Assembly: GCA_029216955.1 (NCBI GenBank)
Contig: JANAVB010031417.1
Location: 22,269,881-22,333,880 of the forward strand
Reading direction: 5' to 3'
Origin: Iris pallida
Taxonomy: Eukaryota > Streptophyta > Magnoliopsida > Asparagales > Iridaceae
Length of the DNA stretch: 64,000 nucleotides
Part shown: positions 11,109 through 23,526 of the stretch, piece by piece
Layout: each line of letters begins with the position of its first letter
Position numbering within the stretch: the stretch's first letter is position 1
Made by a program: the position numbers and the translations under genes
Notes under the pieces: generated by a model
Told to the model about the DNA's origin: nothing
The model's database searches: none
The model's input: the letters and a program-made list of their open reading frames with translations, nothing else

Positions 11109-12904
11109 CAGGGGTGAGCATATAACGGTTGAAAACCGAAAATCGAACTGAACCTAACGGAAATATGACAAACGGTTCGATTTTTCGGTTATCGGTTCGA
11201 TTTTCGGTTTGAAAATTTAAAATTTTTAAATAACGGTTCGATTTTCGGTTCTTGATCCAGGTAACCGAACCGAAAATCGATTTAGATTTAAAAATTTATA
11301 AAAATACCGCCACTCTACATATACTAATGTTTTGCAACTCTCTTCTTCTATTCTCTATCGGTACTTCTTTGAGCACTCTCTCTCTCTCTACCATCAATCT
11401 ATATATACTAATAATTTTCACACTATGTAATAGAAGAATTCATAAATACAATAATACCATATTTTAAAAATAAATTGTTATTTAAATAGGTTCATTTTGC
11501 TAAAAAAATTGAAGGTCCAACACATTTGCCCATGAAACCGAACCGACCGATAACCTAACCGAATTAATTCGGTTCGATTTTTATTAAAACGGTTCGGTTT
11601 TCGGTTTTGAGAAATACGATTTACGGTTATTTCGATTTTCATATATACGGTTCGATTTGAACCGAACCGAACCGTTGCTCAGGGCCGGCCCGGAGTATTT
11701 TAATGCCCAGGACGAAACCCAAAATGATGTCCCTTGTTCGGATATATTGAAAACAAAGCGTTAATTTTTTTTTGAGAAGATTCATTGTTTCATTATCATG
11801 AGCGCATTTTACATTTAGGGTATTGTTAAAATATCGTTTCTCTTGAAAAAATAGTACCATAGAAATTTAACTAGAATCGTCTTGATCACGTTTAAACACA
11901 ATATCATAAAATGTTCTACAAAATCAATAAAAACTCCTAGACACAAACTCTTGCACAATTTTTCATATAATTGAATAATCAAACACCATAACTCATTCCA
12001 ACTCAGTTCGACTAAACAACATCTAAAAACTAGATCAATCTAAATATCAAATTGGCTTTTCCGTAATGGTTAATTAAAACAATGAAAATGACATCTTTAT
12101 AGTGAACATTTCGTTCCTGTACATGATCCAAATCTAAATACCAAATTCAGCAATCCTCAATTCAATTCAAATACCGAATTCAACAATCTCCAAATCATTT
12201 TATCACTAATATTTGTTAAACATCCACTACGTAATACAACATTTCAAAGTATGTTATGCAAAAATTGAAAATTAATTTACTCAAAATTCAATAATTCTTC
12301 AGTGCAACTCAAGATCGTTAAAATTATTGTCGCTATTAGCATAACCAACAATCAAGTTCATCATTAAAACTTGAATTTCAAACCTCAAGTTCATTATCTG
12401 GAGATTGTTCAACGGAACTTGCGTCGTCGTTTCAGTGAGTAGCTGTTGTCTTAGCCACAACTCACGTCAATTCAACGATTATAAAATCCTAATTCTTAAC
12501 TTCAATACCTAAGTAGATTTTAAAATTATGGACAGTATAAGTTGACAAGAAGAATAAAATTGAAAGAAAAATAGGAGTTTGGGATTCAATTATAAGTAAA
12601 AGAAAGAAGGAAGCAAGAATTAAAATTAACAATTTTCAGGAACACTTATCGTTGGTCATCAATTCACATCTTGAATTGGAAGACAAAAAGTTCTCTCTAG
12701 AATCGGAAGTGACAAACTTTCACTACTGTAAAAGTAATTGTCAGTTTTTTTCTTTTCTTTTACTAACTCTTTTATTATATATTAATATTATATAATATAT
12801 ATTACTAACTCTTAAAAATATTTGGGACCCCTTGGATCTTGGTGTCCCGGGCCACGCCCCGTTTGCCCCTCCCCCGGGGCCGCCCTTGCCGTTGCTCACC
12901 CCTA
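11109..12904. mobile_element. hAT-type MITE rich in CGGTTCGGTTTTCGGTT words (outer element)
   Basis: The left end is CAGGGGTGAGCA and the right end is TGCTCACCCCTA, an 11/12 inverted match. The flanks are GTGCGTTG (11101-11108) and GTGCGTTT (12905-12912), an 8-bp duplication with one change, as in hAT elements. The interior repeats the words CGGTTCGATTTTCGGTT and its complement, which form an extended inverted structure. The original element is about 579 bp. The remainder of the span is a second element inserted at 11680. Confidence 0.85.
11680..12888. mobile_element. Second hAT-type element nested in the first
   Basis: It begins CAGGGCCGGCCCGG and ends with the complement of CAAGGGCGGCCCCGG. 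It is bounded by a perfect 8-bp duplication CCGTTGCT at 11672-11679 and 12889-12896. The 1209-bp interior is AT-rich with no recognisable transposase domain. The target duplication lies in the right arm of the outer element, giving a clear order of insertion. Confidence 0.85.
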
Positions 12905-12912
12905 GTGCGTTT

Positions 12913-13458
12913 GAGAAGCTCAGAAAACCATTGACGAAAAATGTACTCAATTTGGAGTTAATTCGGAGACATATACCTCCGGTGTACCCTACTAGTGTTC
13001 TTACTTCAATTTTTCTATAATCTATTCTTAGACGAAATATTTTCACAATAATACGTTGTCAATGTACTGGCAATGTACTGTCAGTATATTGGAATTCGGT
13101 CCAAATTTTTAACAGCTATTTGTGTTTTTTTTTTCCCACAGTACAGTGCCGACAGTATAGTTGGGACTGAACGAAATTAATGTTATTTTTGGGTTATCCA
13201 ACGGCCTTGATTTGTTCAGGATTAGTGAGTGGGTATTCAATTAACCATAATCCAATTTATGAAGGTGCGGTGGCTGAAATTATTCAGACATGAGATTTAT
13301 CAAAGGATTGCAACTTTCAGGAAAAAAAAGAGGGTTTTTGATGTAATGTTTTGGTTTGATCTAAAAGAGTTTGTTGGAAGGGACCCACATAGATTTGCCT
13401 TCTTGTTCTCGATTACAGTAAAACTATTTCTTACTAATGTAATCAATTTTATTGTTTA
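12913..13458. other. Intergenic DNA
   Basis: No gene is supported. A short phrase (CAATGTACTG(G/T)CA) is repeated at 13057-13085. A 76-codon plus frame at 13229-13459 has no recognisable features. Confidence 0.5.
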
Positions 13459-13463
13459 GTAGT

Positions 13464-13586
13464 TGTAGAAAATAATGTTTGGATAATTTTTATTGATGGA
13501 CTACTTCACTATTTATAGGGAGTCTAGCTCCTCTACATACTCGATATTCTGATGTGGGACTAAAAGTCCCTTATTGATTCTCAACA
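13464..13586 (-). repeat. 3' LTR of the copia element
   Basis: A short 123-bp LTR, TG...CA. It contains CTATTTATAG, whose complement CTATAAATAG is a candidate TATA box for element transcription. Confidence 0.93.
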
Positions 13587-13600
13587 CTCCCCCTCAAGAT
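13587..13600 (-). promoter_or_regulatory. Polypurine tract of the copia element
   Basis: The minus strand reads ATCTTGAGGGGGAG immediately before the 3' LTR. It is the expected primer for plus-strand DNA synthesis. Confidence 0.85.
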
Positions 13601-15826
13601 GGGCGATAGATATTGATCATCCCCATCTTGTTACATAGCTTCGTCAGACTTAATGAACTAAGACCCTTAGTCAGACAGTCTGCAACTTGTTCTTCTGAGC
13701 GGACATGGTCAATATTCAGTATCCCTTGTTCTAGCTTCTCCTTGATGAAGAATCGATCAATCTCGATGTGCTTCGTTCTGTCGTGCTGAACTGGATTGTT
13801 AGCTATACTTATTGCAGCTTGACTATCGCTCAGAAGACGTAATGGTGCTCCCTTGTCCAGCTTCAACTCTGTCAGCAACGCTTTCACCCACAGCAACTCT
13901 GACACTCCCAGAGCCATTGATCTGTATTCTGCTTCAGCTGTCGACCGTGCTACCACTGACTGTTTCTTGCTTCTCCATGAGACCAGATTTCCTCCTACAA
14001 AAATACAGTATCCCGTGGTAGACCTTCTGTCGTCTATGCAGCTCACCCAGTCTGCATCACAGTATCCCTCAACTTCTATGCGTCCATTCTTCTTGAACCA
14101 TAGCCCCTTTCTCGGCGTTCCTTTCAGATATCTCAAGATCTGAAATACTGCTTCCATATGACCCTTTCTTGGATCATGCATGTAGCGACTCACTACACTC
14201 ACCGCAAATGAGATATCAGGGCGAGTGTGTCCCAGATAAATCAATCTCCCAACAAGTCTTTGATATCCTTCACGGTCAACAGGCTCTCCTACTTCTGCTC
14301 CAAACTTATACTTTTGGTTAATTGGAGTGACGGCTGCTTTGCATCCCAGCATCCCTGTCTCCTTCAGCAGATCTAGTGCGTATTTTTTGTGTGATAGAAC
14401 AATTCCCTGTTCGCTTTCACACACTTCGATACCTAGAAAGTACCTCATCGCTCCTAAATCCTTCACCTCAAACTCCTTCGCGAGTTTTGACTTCAGCTTA
14501 GTGATCTCGACTTCATCATCACCTGTGATCACTATATCATCCACATATATAGCAAGTATAGTGATGTGGCCTCTTGCATGCTAGAGGAAGACCGTATGAT
14601 CTGTATTTGTTTGACGGTATCCCATGTCTGTAACAGCCTTTCTGAATCTGTCAAACCAGGCTCGAGGAGATTGCTTGAGCCCGTATAGCGACTTCTTCAG
14701 TTTATACACCTTTCTTTGCGACGTTCCTCCGTCTGATTCCGTCGCGTAGCATCCTGCGGGAGCTCCATGTATACTTCTTCTTGCAGGTCCCCATGAAGAA
14801 AGGCATTCTTCACATCCAGCTGGTATAGCTTCCATCCATAGTTCGCTGCAATGGAAACCAGAGTTCTCACGGTGCTCATTTTTGCTACTGGGGCAAACGT
14901 CTCATCATAGTCTATGCCATATGACTGTGTGAATCCTTTTGCAACCAACCTCGCCTTGTACCGCTCTACTTTTCCTTCTGGCGTCTCTTTCACTGTGTAC
15001 ACCCATTTGCATCCCACAGCTTTCTTCCCTTTGGGTAATGGACCCAGCTCCCATGTCTTATTTTTTTCAGTGCCCCAAGTTCTTCCATCATTGCAGCTTT
15101 TCACCTTGGATCTTTCTTTGCTTCCTGCCGACACTTGGGCAACGAAGTAGAGTCAAACGATGCAATGAAGGCTCGATAATTCGAAGAAATGTTAGAATAA
15201 GACAAGAAGTTGGCAATGTCATGTTCGTAATCATCAAAATGAGCAGGAGCCTTACCCGCATTGATGCGAGAAGATCTCCTTAAGGGAGCAATAGGTGGTG
15301 GAGAGATCATACCATCCGAGTCGGAGAGATCCGCATCAGAATCCGAGTGATTCAGTGCGGGGGCAACATCTTCAAGAGTTGGAGCAGGAGTAGACGAGGG
15401 ACATGGTACAGTAGGCATAGGGCACGGCATAGGCACAGTACTGGACTTCTATTGTCCCCTTCTGTAGACTTGAAGCTCCTTTTTCCTTGTCTGCTGCTCC
15501 CCCTGCGTAACATATGTATCTTCTTCTTCATTCTCTGTATCTGAGTCACTGTGCTCTTTCCCTTTCGTCCAGTTTTCTACAACCGGACACGGAACCGATC
15601 CGACAACTACATTTGGGCTTATTATCTCCCCCTCACATCTAACACCATATGTGTTAGGTGTGTCACCAAATGCTGAACCTTCATCCAAACCATAATATGG
15701 TTCGAGTTCTCTGAATGTAATGTCCATGCTTACAAACATCTTCTGCTCGACTGGACTCCAACAGGCATATCCCTTTTGAGTTGCCGTGTAACCGACAAAG
15801 ACACATTTAACTGCTCTAGGATCCAA
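13594..15826 (-). pseudogene. pol: Copia pol: integrase C-end, reverse transcriptase and RNase H, broken
   Basis: Read 15826 to 13594. At 15826-15449 there is the integrase tail (KCVFVGYTATQKGYACW). At 15436-15101 there is a connector with LRRSSRINAG. At 15134-14697 there is the RT start ([20 protein letters not shown], then [13 protein letters not shown]). At 14835-14581 there is [18 protein letters not shown]. At 14544-13594 there are VDDIVITGDD, the RT thumb and a complete RNase H (YCDADWVS, ARSTAEAEYRS, DSQAAISIANN, DHVRSEEQVADCLTKGL). Damage: a TAG at 14582-14584 shortly before the YVDD motif, a shift at a homopolymer near 15061-15067 (seven A where eight keep the frame), and further shifts near 14740, 15120 and 15440. 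The domains are those of a normal copia polyprotein. As it stands it cannot yield one. Confidence 0.9.
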
Positions 15827-15859
15827 TTTGCCAACGCCTGACCTATTATCTTGGACAAA

Positions 15860-17973
15860 TCACACACATCCAAAAACTTTCGGTGGAACAGTGTATGTAG
15901 TTGCCCCAATAAGCATCTCCAACGGCGTCTTCCAGTCCAATACTTGAGATGACATTCTGTTGATGAGATAAGAGGCCGTCAATATAGCCTGCCCCCATAA
16001 GTGTTTTGGGACATTCATAGCCAGCATCATCGTCCGTGCGACTTCCAGCAGGTGTCTGTTCTTTCGTTCAGCCACACCATTTTGTGCCGGAGTATAAGCA
16101 CATGAAGTTTGATGTAGTATTCCCTGAGTGGAAAAATACTCAGCAACCCTCTTATTAGTATACTCCGTCCCATTGTCAGACTGAAAACACTTAATTTTAG
16201 CGCCATATTGTGTTTCCACCCGGCGATGAAAGTCCCGAAAGGCCTCAAGGACGTCACTTTTATTCCTCATAAGGTAGACCCATGTCACGCGGGTATAACA
16301 GTCAGTAAAGGTGACGAACCATCGAAAACCGTTAATTCCAGTTGTAGGACAAGGGCTCCATACGTCCGAATGTATCATGTCAAAAGCAGCTGAACTCCTA
16401 TTCCCAGAGCTCACATACGAGCTTCTGGTATGTTTTTCCAACTCACAAGCATTACAAAATAACTTCGCTTTATTAGCCCTTTGATATAAGGACGGATACA
16501 TTCGACTAATAACTTTAAAAGAGGAATGACCGACACGCTGGTGGTGGAGTAGCAAGTCAGCTTTAATACTGTGACAGGAAGCTTCTGGTTGTGCGTCTGC
16601 TACCAAGGATGCCAATGCGTTGTCCAGTCCAGTCCTGTCTAAATACCACAGCCCCTTATGCCATGTGCCAGTCCCAAGTCGTCGTCCTGTCCCCTTCTCC
16701 TGAAAAGTCACCGTAGGAATGTCAAAGGAAACAGTACATTTAAGATCAAGTATAATGGCACTAATGGATAGAAGATTGACAGAAAAAGACGGAGCATGTA
16801 AGACATTGGTTAGAGTGATGGAAGGAGTGCATACGACAGTGCCTGTACCCATTACAGGGCTGGATGTACCATCAGCGGTCTGAATACTCTCCGACAATGG
16901 TAGGTGAGTATAGTCCTGAAACGCACCATGGGATCCAGTGACATGGCGAGATGCCCCAGAGTCCATAATCCATCCTGGCTGATGGACAGATGCAAGAGCA
17001 TGTGCAGGATTACCGATGCTGGTTTGGGCAAAGCAAGTGATGTGATCCCTCGAGGTAGAAGACGCCCCAGGTCTGTCGGCCGAACACAGCTTTGTTCCTC
17101 GCAACTTCTCAAGGAACTCCCGCTCAAGCGGGGTTATTTCAGCCAGTTGATTCTCTTCTCCTTCCTTTGCCAGATTTGCTTTGTGTCCTCCCCTTCCACC
17201 AGCATATCCTCCTCTACTACCACGTCGGCCTCCACGACCCCGTCCTCGCTCATTAGACTGATTTTGCAAGGGTTTTGGACAAAATCGGATGTAATATCCG
17301 GAGTCACCACAATTGTGACAAACACCACCCACAGATGGAGGTTGATTGAAGGCAGCAAGGGCAGACTTTTCAACCTCGGCTTGCTCCTCCTGGTAGGAGC
17401 CCTTGTTGGGTATCAACTTCAGTCGAGCTTCTTCCTGTGTCATGACGGTTATAGCTTCTTCCAAGGTCGGAAGCGTGGATTGGGATAGGAGGATATTCCG
17501 TCTCTGCTCAAACACAGGGTGTAGTCCCTTCAGGAATTTTATCATACGCTGCCGCGAAATATAAGCCAGGAACGTCTGAAAGTACTTTGCGAATGCCGGT
17601 TCGACTTGTGCATCTTCCATTCCAAGAGGATCATAATGATCCAGATCAGACCAGTACTTCTTCAACAGGGCTGCGTACTCAGAGATGATACGTTCATCTT
17701 GGGCCACCCTATCGAGTTCATCTTGCAGTTGAAAGACCCGCATGGGGTTACCCGAGCCGGAGTACATATCTTTTAGAGTCCGCCATATATCAGCAGCAGC
17801 CTCCATTGCCTCGATATTGTCCGACACCTGGTCGGTTAATGAGGCAGTCAACCACCCAGCCACTACGTTGTTGACAATCTCCCAAACAGAAAACTCCTTT
17901 GCGGAGTGATCGGCTGGCGCCTTGGCTTGGCCAGTGACATAGCCAACCAAGCCACGTCCCTTCAGCGTCCGCA
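15860..17973 (-). pseudogene. gag-pol: Copia Gag C-part, protease and integrase (about 700 codons open)
   Basis: Open on the minus strand from the nested insertion to a TGA at about 15857. Order: the rest of UBN2 Gag (DMYSGSGNPMRVFQLQDEL). A zinc knuckle follows, reading CHNCGDSGYYIRFC; the expected histidine is tyrosine, so it should bind zinc poorly. The protease active site is IMDSGASRHVTG. The integrase HHCC region is HHQRVGHSSF...CNACELEKH. The catalytic core has D in HSDVWSP, D in QSDNGTEY and E in NGVAERKNRH. The TGA falls just after VFGCV, where intact relatives read on into FVQDN; that phrase follows here in the same frame. The N-terminal part of the gene is at 25553-25740, beyond the insertion. 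Confidence 0.92.
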
Positions 17974-17978
17974 TCGCC

Positions 17979-20143
17979 TGTAATGTCCCGCTCCGCTCGG
18001 TGCATTACGATGAGTCATTGACTCGAAGAGTTGCGTTGACCCGATGAGGTATCGATGCGAATCGATACAAGTATTAAGTTGGCCAAAGGTAAGCTTTGAG
18101 TCGGTAGAAATCTATGAATCGAATCGATGCAAAAGATAAGTCCCGTTGAGCAAGTGCTGATTTTAGTTGATCTGGTGTGCAGGCTATGCTTTTATGCTGG
18201 ACGATAAGAGGTCGGCATTTTGCCTTATGCAATAAAGTGTCCGCGAAACCAAATCGTGGCCTTACAACGGATTGTGGCATGGGCACGATAGGCCAAATCA
18301 ACCGAGTAGTTCAAAGGAATGGCTAAGTCCGGGAGTTAGCTATGCGATCGAGTTATGGAAGCGAGACACTTCAATCGGCGAGACGGCAAGGCGTATCGGC
18401 TTAAGGTAGGCGGGTTCTTGACTCTCTCTCCCTATTCTTTCACGTCTAACAAAATATGTTATGGTATGCGTAAGATGTTATCGAGTTAGCGAGCGTGGCT
18501 CGGCGACGAAAGGTCCAAGTATGTGTCGAACACTAAGATAGAGCATTGAACAATCGAACAATTGAAGCGACGTGCATCGAGTGTACGAGTCACGGTAGGG
18601 CAATGATGGTAGAACATTGAAAGATGATATTGAGTTGTGCATCACGTGCACGCCTCCGAGAACATTGAACACTAGGTGTAGAACATTGACTATGGCATTA
18701 AGCGTGCCCTCGTGCACGGAAACTATGAAATGATTAAGTAAATACGGAAGTAGGCTATGCGAATAACATTATGAACGGGACGCGTGAATATGAGTATGAG
18801 ATGACTAAGCCGTTGGGCGTCGTGCATCAATATGGATGTGTTGGGACATAACGCCGACGGAGCTTCCCATATGGATGGTGGATTATGTTATGAGACGCGA
18901 ATATGTTTATGGCACGGGAAACCGTTTATGGAACGAGACTATGTTTATGCGACGGAGGATTTGGTTGGAATGTTATGTGTGTTGCTATGGTACGTATTGC
19001 ATGGTCAATGGACTCGGATGGCCCGTGCACGGGTGCGGCTTTCCTTGGACGGTTACGCCGGGGCACCGGGACCGTTCGGCCTAGGAGAAAATTATGTGTG
19101 GTATTTATGGTGCACATCATTCGGACGGATTGCGACCGTCCAGTGCTGTGATAAGCTATGATATCCATAAGTTTGGAATCCTTCGGATATTGGGCTAGCA
19201 ACCCGTATCGAAGCGATCGTAGGCTTACACATAAGAGATGCCAAGTCCATTACGGTGCGAAACACCGTGACCTTCATATAGATAGGGCCGGTGGGCTGAG
19301 TTGAGAGTTGGGTGCAGGCGCAAGGCCTGTGACCCTTATGCATTGTCTAAGTTTATAATCGGTTGGTTGCATGAGTTTTATGAATTCTTTTGCTAAGTGC
19401 TAACCATTGCAGGCTAGGGAACATGGGACGGAGATGAGCACGAACACTATGTTATGTTCATATTATGGCTAACTGTATCTGCTGCAGGAACACGGTATGA
19501 GACACATTTAAGATAAGTTGCTATGCATGAGTATTTCCATGAAACGGACCCTAAGGCTAAATAGAAAGATCACAAATTAAGATGCATGTTCACTAAAAAT
19601 ATTTAGTGTTTGGTTTGGGTGCGAGCGGGTCTTGATTAGTGCGAAGCGAGGACGAAAGCACTAATCTCCTACTAGTTTATGTGCAGGCTCAGGTTATGAT
19701 CGGTTCGGGGCGGAGCTTGGCTTGGACGTGCCGAGGCATGGAGTCCTTGGCGTTCAAGAGGAGCTTCCGCATAGGCGTTCGGACTTGCGACATGGAGATG
19801 TTCGGCCGAAGACTACTTGGTGGCTATAAAGAGGCATAATGTATGGAACAATGTAATCCTTTGTGAGCTAGAGAGATCATGAGCGTTGTAGCCAATTGGC
19901 ATATATGTTGGGCTATTCAGAGCCTTTGTAATCTTCAGTTCATTATGAATAAAAAGAGATTCTTGTGTTATACTTTGTTTCCTTCCGCTGCTTATGTTAT
20001 GAATTTGAGATAATCACTATGTGAACCGTTATCTTGCCTTGCACGAGCGCAACTCCAGGCTCGTGCGGCATCATGCCCAGCGAGGACGATGATTCGGATA
20101 AAATCTAGCGAGGACGAGCGATTTCCCGGATCAGGGCGTGATA
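17979..20143 (+). repeat. Left (5') LTR of the LARD-like element
   Basis: 2165 bp. It carries about 145 bp near 19500-19670 that the right LTR lacks. A polyadenylation-type region (TTATGAATAAAAAGAG) lies near 19945. Overall divergence from the right LTR looks like a few per cent. Confidence 0.9.
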
Positions 20144-20146
20144 AGT

Positions 20147-20158
20147 TGGTATCAGAGC
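20147..20158 (+). promoter_or_regulatory. Primer-binding site of the LARD-like element
   Basis: TGGTATCAGAGC, the initiator tRNA-Met type, three bases after the left LTR. Confidence 0.92.
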
Positions 20159-20371
20159 GATTACATCCTTTGGACCGTGCATGAATCTCTTTGACCCTCA
20201 GTTGCTTCGCTATCGAATTCAGTTGACTCTAAGTTGTTTCCGCAACCGCATGGCTCATGGATCTGCTCGACGCTACATTGGATGTTCCATACAATAAGTC
20301 TATATTAAGTGAGTACGTCTGCCACAAGTATGTCGAGACTATCACGCTATCTTCGAGTGCCATCGGAGAAC

Positions 20372-20638
20372 GTTGGTTGCACGAAGTGCAACGAGTTATG
20401 GAATATTGGTCGCACGAAGTGCAACGAATATGGTGATGTTGGTTGCATGAAGTGCAATGATATATGTGTTGTCGGTCGTACGAAGTGCGAGGAAATATGT
20501 GTTATTGGTCGCACGAAATACGAGGAGATATGTGTTGTTGGTTGCACGAAGTGCAACGGGTCGATATGTGAGGCGATGCGTATTATGTGGCTATACGAAT
20601 GGTTATGTGTTGTTGGTTGCACGGAGTGCAGCAAGTCG
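20372..20638 (+). repeat. 33-bp tandem array of hairpin-forming units
   Basis: Units of the form GGTTGCACGAAGTGCAACGA start at 20375, 20408, 20441, 20474, 20507 and 20540, an exact 33-bp period, with one more at 20615 and a weaker eighth near 20650. The core GTTGCAC-GAA-GTGCAAC is itself an inverted repeat. Because 33 is divisible by three, one frame stays open and would encode Cys-rich 11-residue repeats (TKCNE). I treat that as a by-product. Confidence 0.88.
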
Positions 20639-23526
20639 TAAATCGTTCATTGCATCGGTGCAACGAGTCGATATGGTATGATGCATGTTGTATGGCTATG
20701 CGGATGGATAGCGATATGTTGCACGAGATTGAGTAAAGACCTTAAGTATCGAGAGTAAATTGTTGCACGAGTTGCAATGAGTAAGGAGTCGAGTTGAGTA
20801 GGCGAACGTGTATGTTGGCCGTACGTCGCGTTAAACTTTGAATATAAGTAAATGTTGCGTATGTTATCGAAATGATCGCTAAGGCACGGTTAGATTTGAA
20901 TGAATGTCGAACTGGAGCGAACGATAGAGCATGTTGGTTCAGTTGTTGTGCCAACTCGAGTAAGAAGAACGCTAGAGCTGGGATCGGAAAGATCGCCATA
21001 TGGGATAGTTGATTGAGAATAGATGTCGGACCTATGCGGAATGTGATGCCGAGTAATGACTCGACTTCGAGTGGTATATGCAGTACCAATAGTGTGGCGA
21101 AGTATTATATCGATAACGATAGGCTCAATCCTGAGTGGTATGTGGAATACCACTTAGCGATAGCTATGTTAAGCCGCTTGATGACTTACGATAGATTTTG
21201 TCGAGACGATGATGTTGTTACGATATGTTTGTCCTTAACGGACGAAGTAGTACCGAGACTTGAGTGGGATTGACTTGAGAGAAGTCGATGCAAGTATGCC
21301 TTGAGGAAGTGAGTCGAACGATTATGCGCGAAGTCATGCCTATGGATGATACGTCGGACGAGAATTCGTTAAGCGTAAGCCGAACGATCGGCTGAGCATA
21401 GCGAAAGAATGTTACGTCGAGGAAATAGTCGACCCGGTCGAAATTTACGCTGAGTTAGTACGGAGACTTGTTCGGAACGTGTTGAGTAGGTACGAAGAAA
21501 TCGTGTGAACGAATTTGGGTTAGCGCGATGAGCCAGTAGCACGATCGGGAAGTGCAAGCTAGGAATATGAGAATGAATATGTGAATTGGAAATCGTGTCT
21601 CGTTGATGGTAGTTAGTTACAACGAAATAGATTTTTGGTACGTGAGACTTGATTCGTATTCGAGTTCGGAGAATAACAATGATTGCAACGAGTTTGAGCT
21701 TATGAGAAAGAAAGATGTTCAAGTTATGCATGTCGACGATGGTATTGAGGCGTATCAAAGACGATATGCAATAACTCGAGGATACTCTGATCGAATGAAC
21801 GAAAATTATGTTGAGCATTGTTGTTGGACGAATAAGGTGCAAGTTAAGTTGATGGCAGTTTGGATGATAACGGTAGGAATGCTTCGGAGAATTTGAGAGT
21901 CGATAGATGTTACTCGGAAAAAAATGAAAGTGCTTGATTATTTCGAGGATAACCACAATGTTGACATTCTTGTCTTATGCGAGTGCAACTCCAGTACCGC
22001 ACATGCGTCATGCCAAATTAGGGCGATCGTCCCGCATGAGCGCTGGTATGGTGATTCATACAGCGGGGATGATCGAACTTACAAGGTGTGGCAAAATCGG
22101 ATTTGACTTGTGGTTTGATACAAAAATTGTTCGAGGATGGTTTCGATGAGTACGAAATGTGTCGGACTATGATTACGAATAGGTAAACTCGGATTTGAGG
22201 CGAGTAGATGTCATGCGACTAGCAGAGATAGTCGACGGTAATGCATGAGTCATTCGAGTAGAAACGGCGCATCAGTTGCGTGGGAGTAGAGAAATTATGG
22301 ATTGGTATGTTGGATTGGGTAAAGTCCCATAGGAATTGTCAGAATTGATTTGGCTCCGCGATAGGATATAGCATGGTTCGTTGTAACTGTCCCTCGTTGA
22401 TGATCTTCAATTATCGAGCGTAGTTTCGGGGCAGATGACCCTAGAAGACTTGACCGCCAAATCAAGTGAATGTTGAAGTCCCATAGGATGACCCTAAAGA
22501 AGTCGTATAAAAAATTTTGTCGAGGATAAGGAATGATATAGTGCATATTGAGGATAAGTCTAAGCGAGCGAGTATCGCATTTCGAAAGTTAGCGAGTAGC
22601 CTTCGACTAGATCAATATGGTTAGAAAGTTTATGATCAATCGAATGGATACGCAGATAGACTTGGGTAGTCGATGATCGAGTATATATTGAGGAACGTGC
22701 CTAGTATAGTGATGCAGTAAGGCGATTGCAAAGATTCTGCAATGCGCGAGAGCGACGAATAATAGAATGACCCTAAGAGTTATGTCGTAGATCGGTTTGA
22801 GTAACGGTTAGGCTCTGTGTGTTAAGCGCGCTATCTATGTAACGAAATGGACGAGTCAGGATTGATTCGAGGATTGGGTAAAGGATTCGTACTCGGTCGA
22901 GAATAGGAGATGGGCGTATTGTAAAGAGACCTTGGGTCGGAAAGATTGTTGCCTTTGAGCATCATAGACTCAAGTTGACCTCTTGTGTCGGGAGAGATTA
23001 AACATGATGTCTGTATAAGTTACCTAGCGGGTGTAGTCCCAGACGTGATGCGTAGGTAGTTCGAGAATGTGGATCGTGTTGAGATGATTGTGTATGAGAC
23101 TTAGTACAAATGGTAGGCAAAAGAAATTGGACATGTTGGACTTAGTCCATGTCGTTAAGGCCAAATGTTATGAATGATTAAATAAAAGACTTGAGTTATG
23201 TGCCGAGATGTATGGAAGAGGATCGCATGTTATGGGATGATGCATACGAGAAGTATTTGGGAATAGACGTTAAGATATGACTAAGTCGAGTACAGACAGA
23301 TTGGTGCTCGAGGATTAAGTTGAACTTGTTAGTTGTCCCGATATCCTACAACTGAGCTTGGCTGAAATGCATATATTGGTGGGATGCCTAAAATATGTGT
23401 ATGATCCAAACTAAGTTGTAAGATTCCAACGATAGTAGCATGAGATCGTGAATCGATCTATACGGGACACTTGGCTTAAGTGTTGGTTTCGGTTCGAGGA
23501 CGAACCTAATTTTGAGTGGTATATTA

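Larger units (their letters stand above)
20144..23526. other. Non-coding interior of the LARD-like element
   Basis: It has no recognisable protein. The composition is unlike protein-coding DNA, with many CGA/TCG and GTTGCACGAAG words. It contains a 33-bp tandem array at 20372-20638. It probably supplies only packaging and reverse-transcription signals. Confidence 0.75.

Noticed and set aside
19639..19839. 66-codon ORF conserved in both LARD LTRs (also 25045-25242)
   Set aside because: Conservation follows from LTR identity. It sits close to the LTR promoter/R region and has no recognisable domain. Possible but unsupported as a gene.
20372..20638. CRISPR-like array
   Set aside because: The units are contiguous hairpin repeats without unique spacers, in a plant retrotransposon. 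No cas genes.
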